A stretch of DNA of 32,731 bases, taken from positions 1-32,731 of the forward strand of contig JAOQAJ010000088.1 of the NCBI GenBank assembly GCA_025963675.1, read 5' to 3'. The DNA is from Segetibacter sp. Lineage in GTDB: Bacteria; Bacteroidota; Bacteroidia; Chitinophagales; Chitinophagaceae. The first letter of the stretch is position 1. Each line of letters opens with the position of its first letter. Made by a program: the position numbers and the translations under genes. Under the pieces are notes generated by a model. That model saw only the letters and a program-made list of their open reading frames with translations. It was not told the origin of the DNA and did no database searches. Below are positions 32,672 to 32,731 of the stretch, piece by piece.

Positions 32672-32731
32672 TTACTGCACCACCTCTACCCACTTTCCAC
32701 TAACCCCACTGCTGATACTATTATCATACAT
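32672..32731 (-). CDS. C-terminal end of a gene running off the right edge
   Basis: The last 19 codons and the TAA of a minus-strand gene are visible, ending in SSGVSGKWVEVVQ. The frame is open to the window edge and an intrinsic terminator follows. The first complete codon in the window happens to be ATG, but the gene almost certainly continues beyond it. The fragment is too short to assign a family. Confidence 0.5.
   Translation of the reverse strand: MYDNSISSGVSGKWVEVVQ

Noticed and set aside
1-32731. CRISPR arrays, insertion sequences, prophage genes, rRNA
   Set aside because: No regularly spaced direct repeats, transposase or integrase motifs, phage structural proteins or rRNA sequence were seen.

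Overview
The window looks like a chromosomal segment of a Bacteroidota bacterium, most likely a member of the Chitinophagaceae or a close relative. The reasons are a secreted protease with a type IX secretion (T9SS) C-terminal sorting domain, an exosortase with a PID-CTERM-like substrate, a TonB-dependent receptor under a cobalamin riboswitch, TAnnTTTG-type promoter elements, few Shine-Dalgarno sequences, and moderately AT-rich DNA. Family placement is inference from gene content; no rRNA or phylogenetic marker was compared.

Layout. 0-1.3 kb: two small exported proteins of unknown function, closed by a strong hairpin. 1.5-6.3 kb: a ComM/YifB AAA ATPase, a convergent exported choloylglycine-hydrolase-family enzyme, and an ABC exporter half-transporter. 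6.7-9.2 kb: a two-gene operon of an unusual aromatic amino acid hydroxylase and a short-chain dehydrogenase. 9.4-11.4 kb: a periplasmic PAP2 phosphatase converging on a CvpA-CAP fusion. 11.5-14.9 kb: cobalamin riboswitch, BtuB-like receptor, cysteine-rich CWC protein, MarC-family membrane protein and tRNA-Arg(CCG). 15.2-18.9 kb: a YeiH-type putative sulfate exporter, several very small genes and a tandem universal stress protein with a Cys/His tail. 19.1-20.1 kb: a dedicated exosortase and its tiny substrate. 20.2-21.8 kb: a luciferase-like monooxygenase and an uncharacterised helical protein. 22.3-24.5 kb: an M43-type secreted metalloprotease. 24.5-25.6 kb: a RES/Xre toxin-antitoxin pair. 25.8-28.7 kb: uvrA. 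28.9-32.4 kb: a small membrane protein, penicillin-binding protein 1C and a PIN-type toxin-antitoxin pair. The right edge holds the last 19 codons of a minus-strand gene and its terminator.

Two things stand out beyond ordinary annotation. First, a family of short dispersed intergenic repeats built around a TTGCGTCGCA core occurs at about eight places, all between genes and in both orientations, sometimes paired about 70 nt apart. One copy supplies a false upstream start codon to the CWC gene. Second, the exosortase/PID-CTERM locus encodes a substrate whose predicted cargo is only about 29 residues, and a perfect 21-bp hairpin separates the two genes. Also notable are a seven-nucleotide-periodic insertion inside the coding sequence of penicillin-binding protein 1C, and an aromatic amino acid hydroxylase with an insertion between its iron ligands and a long C-terminal extension.
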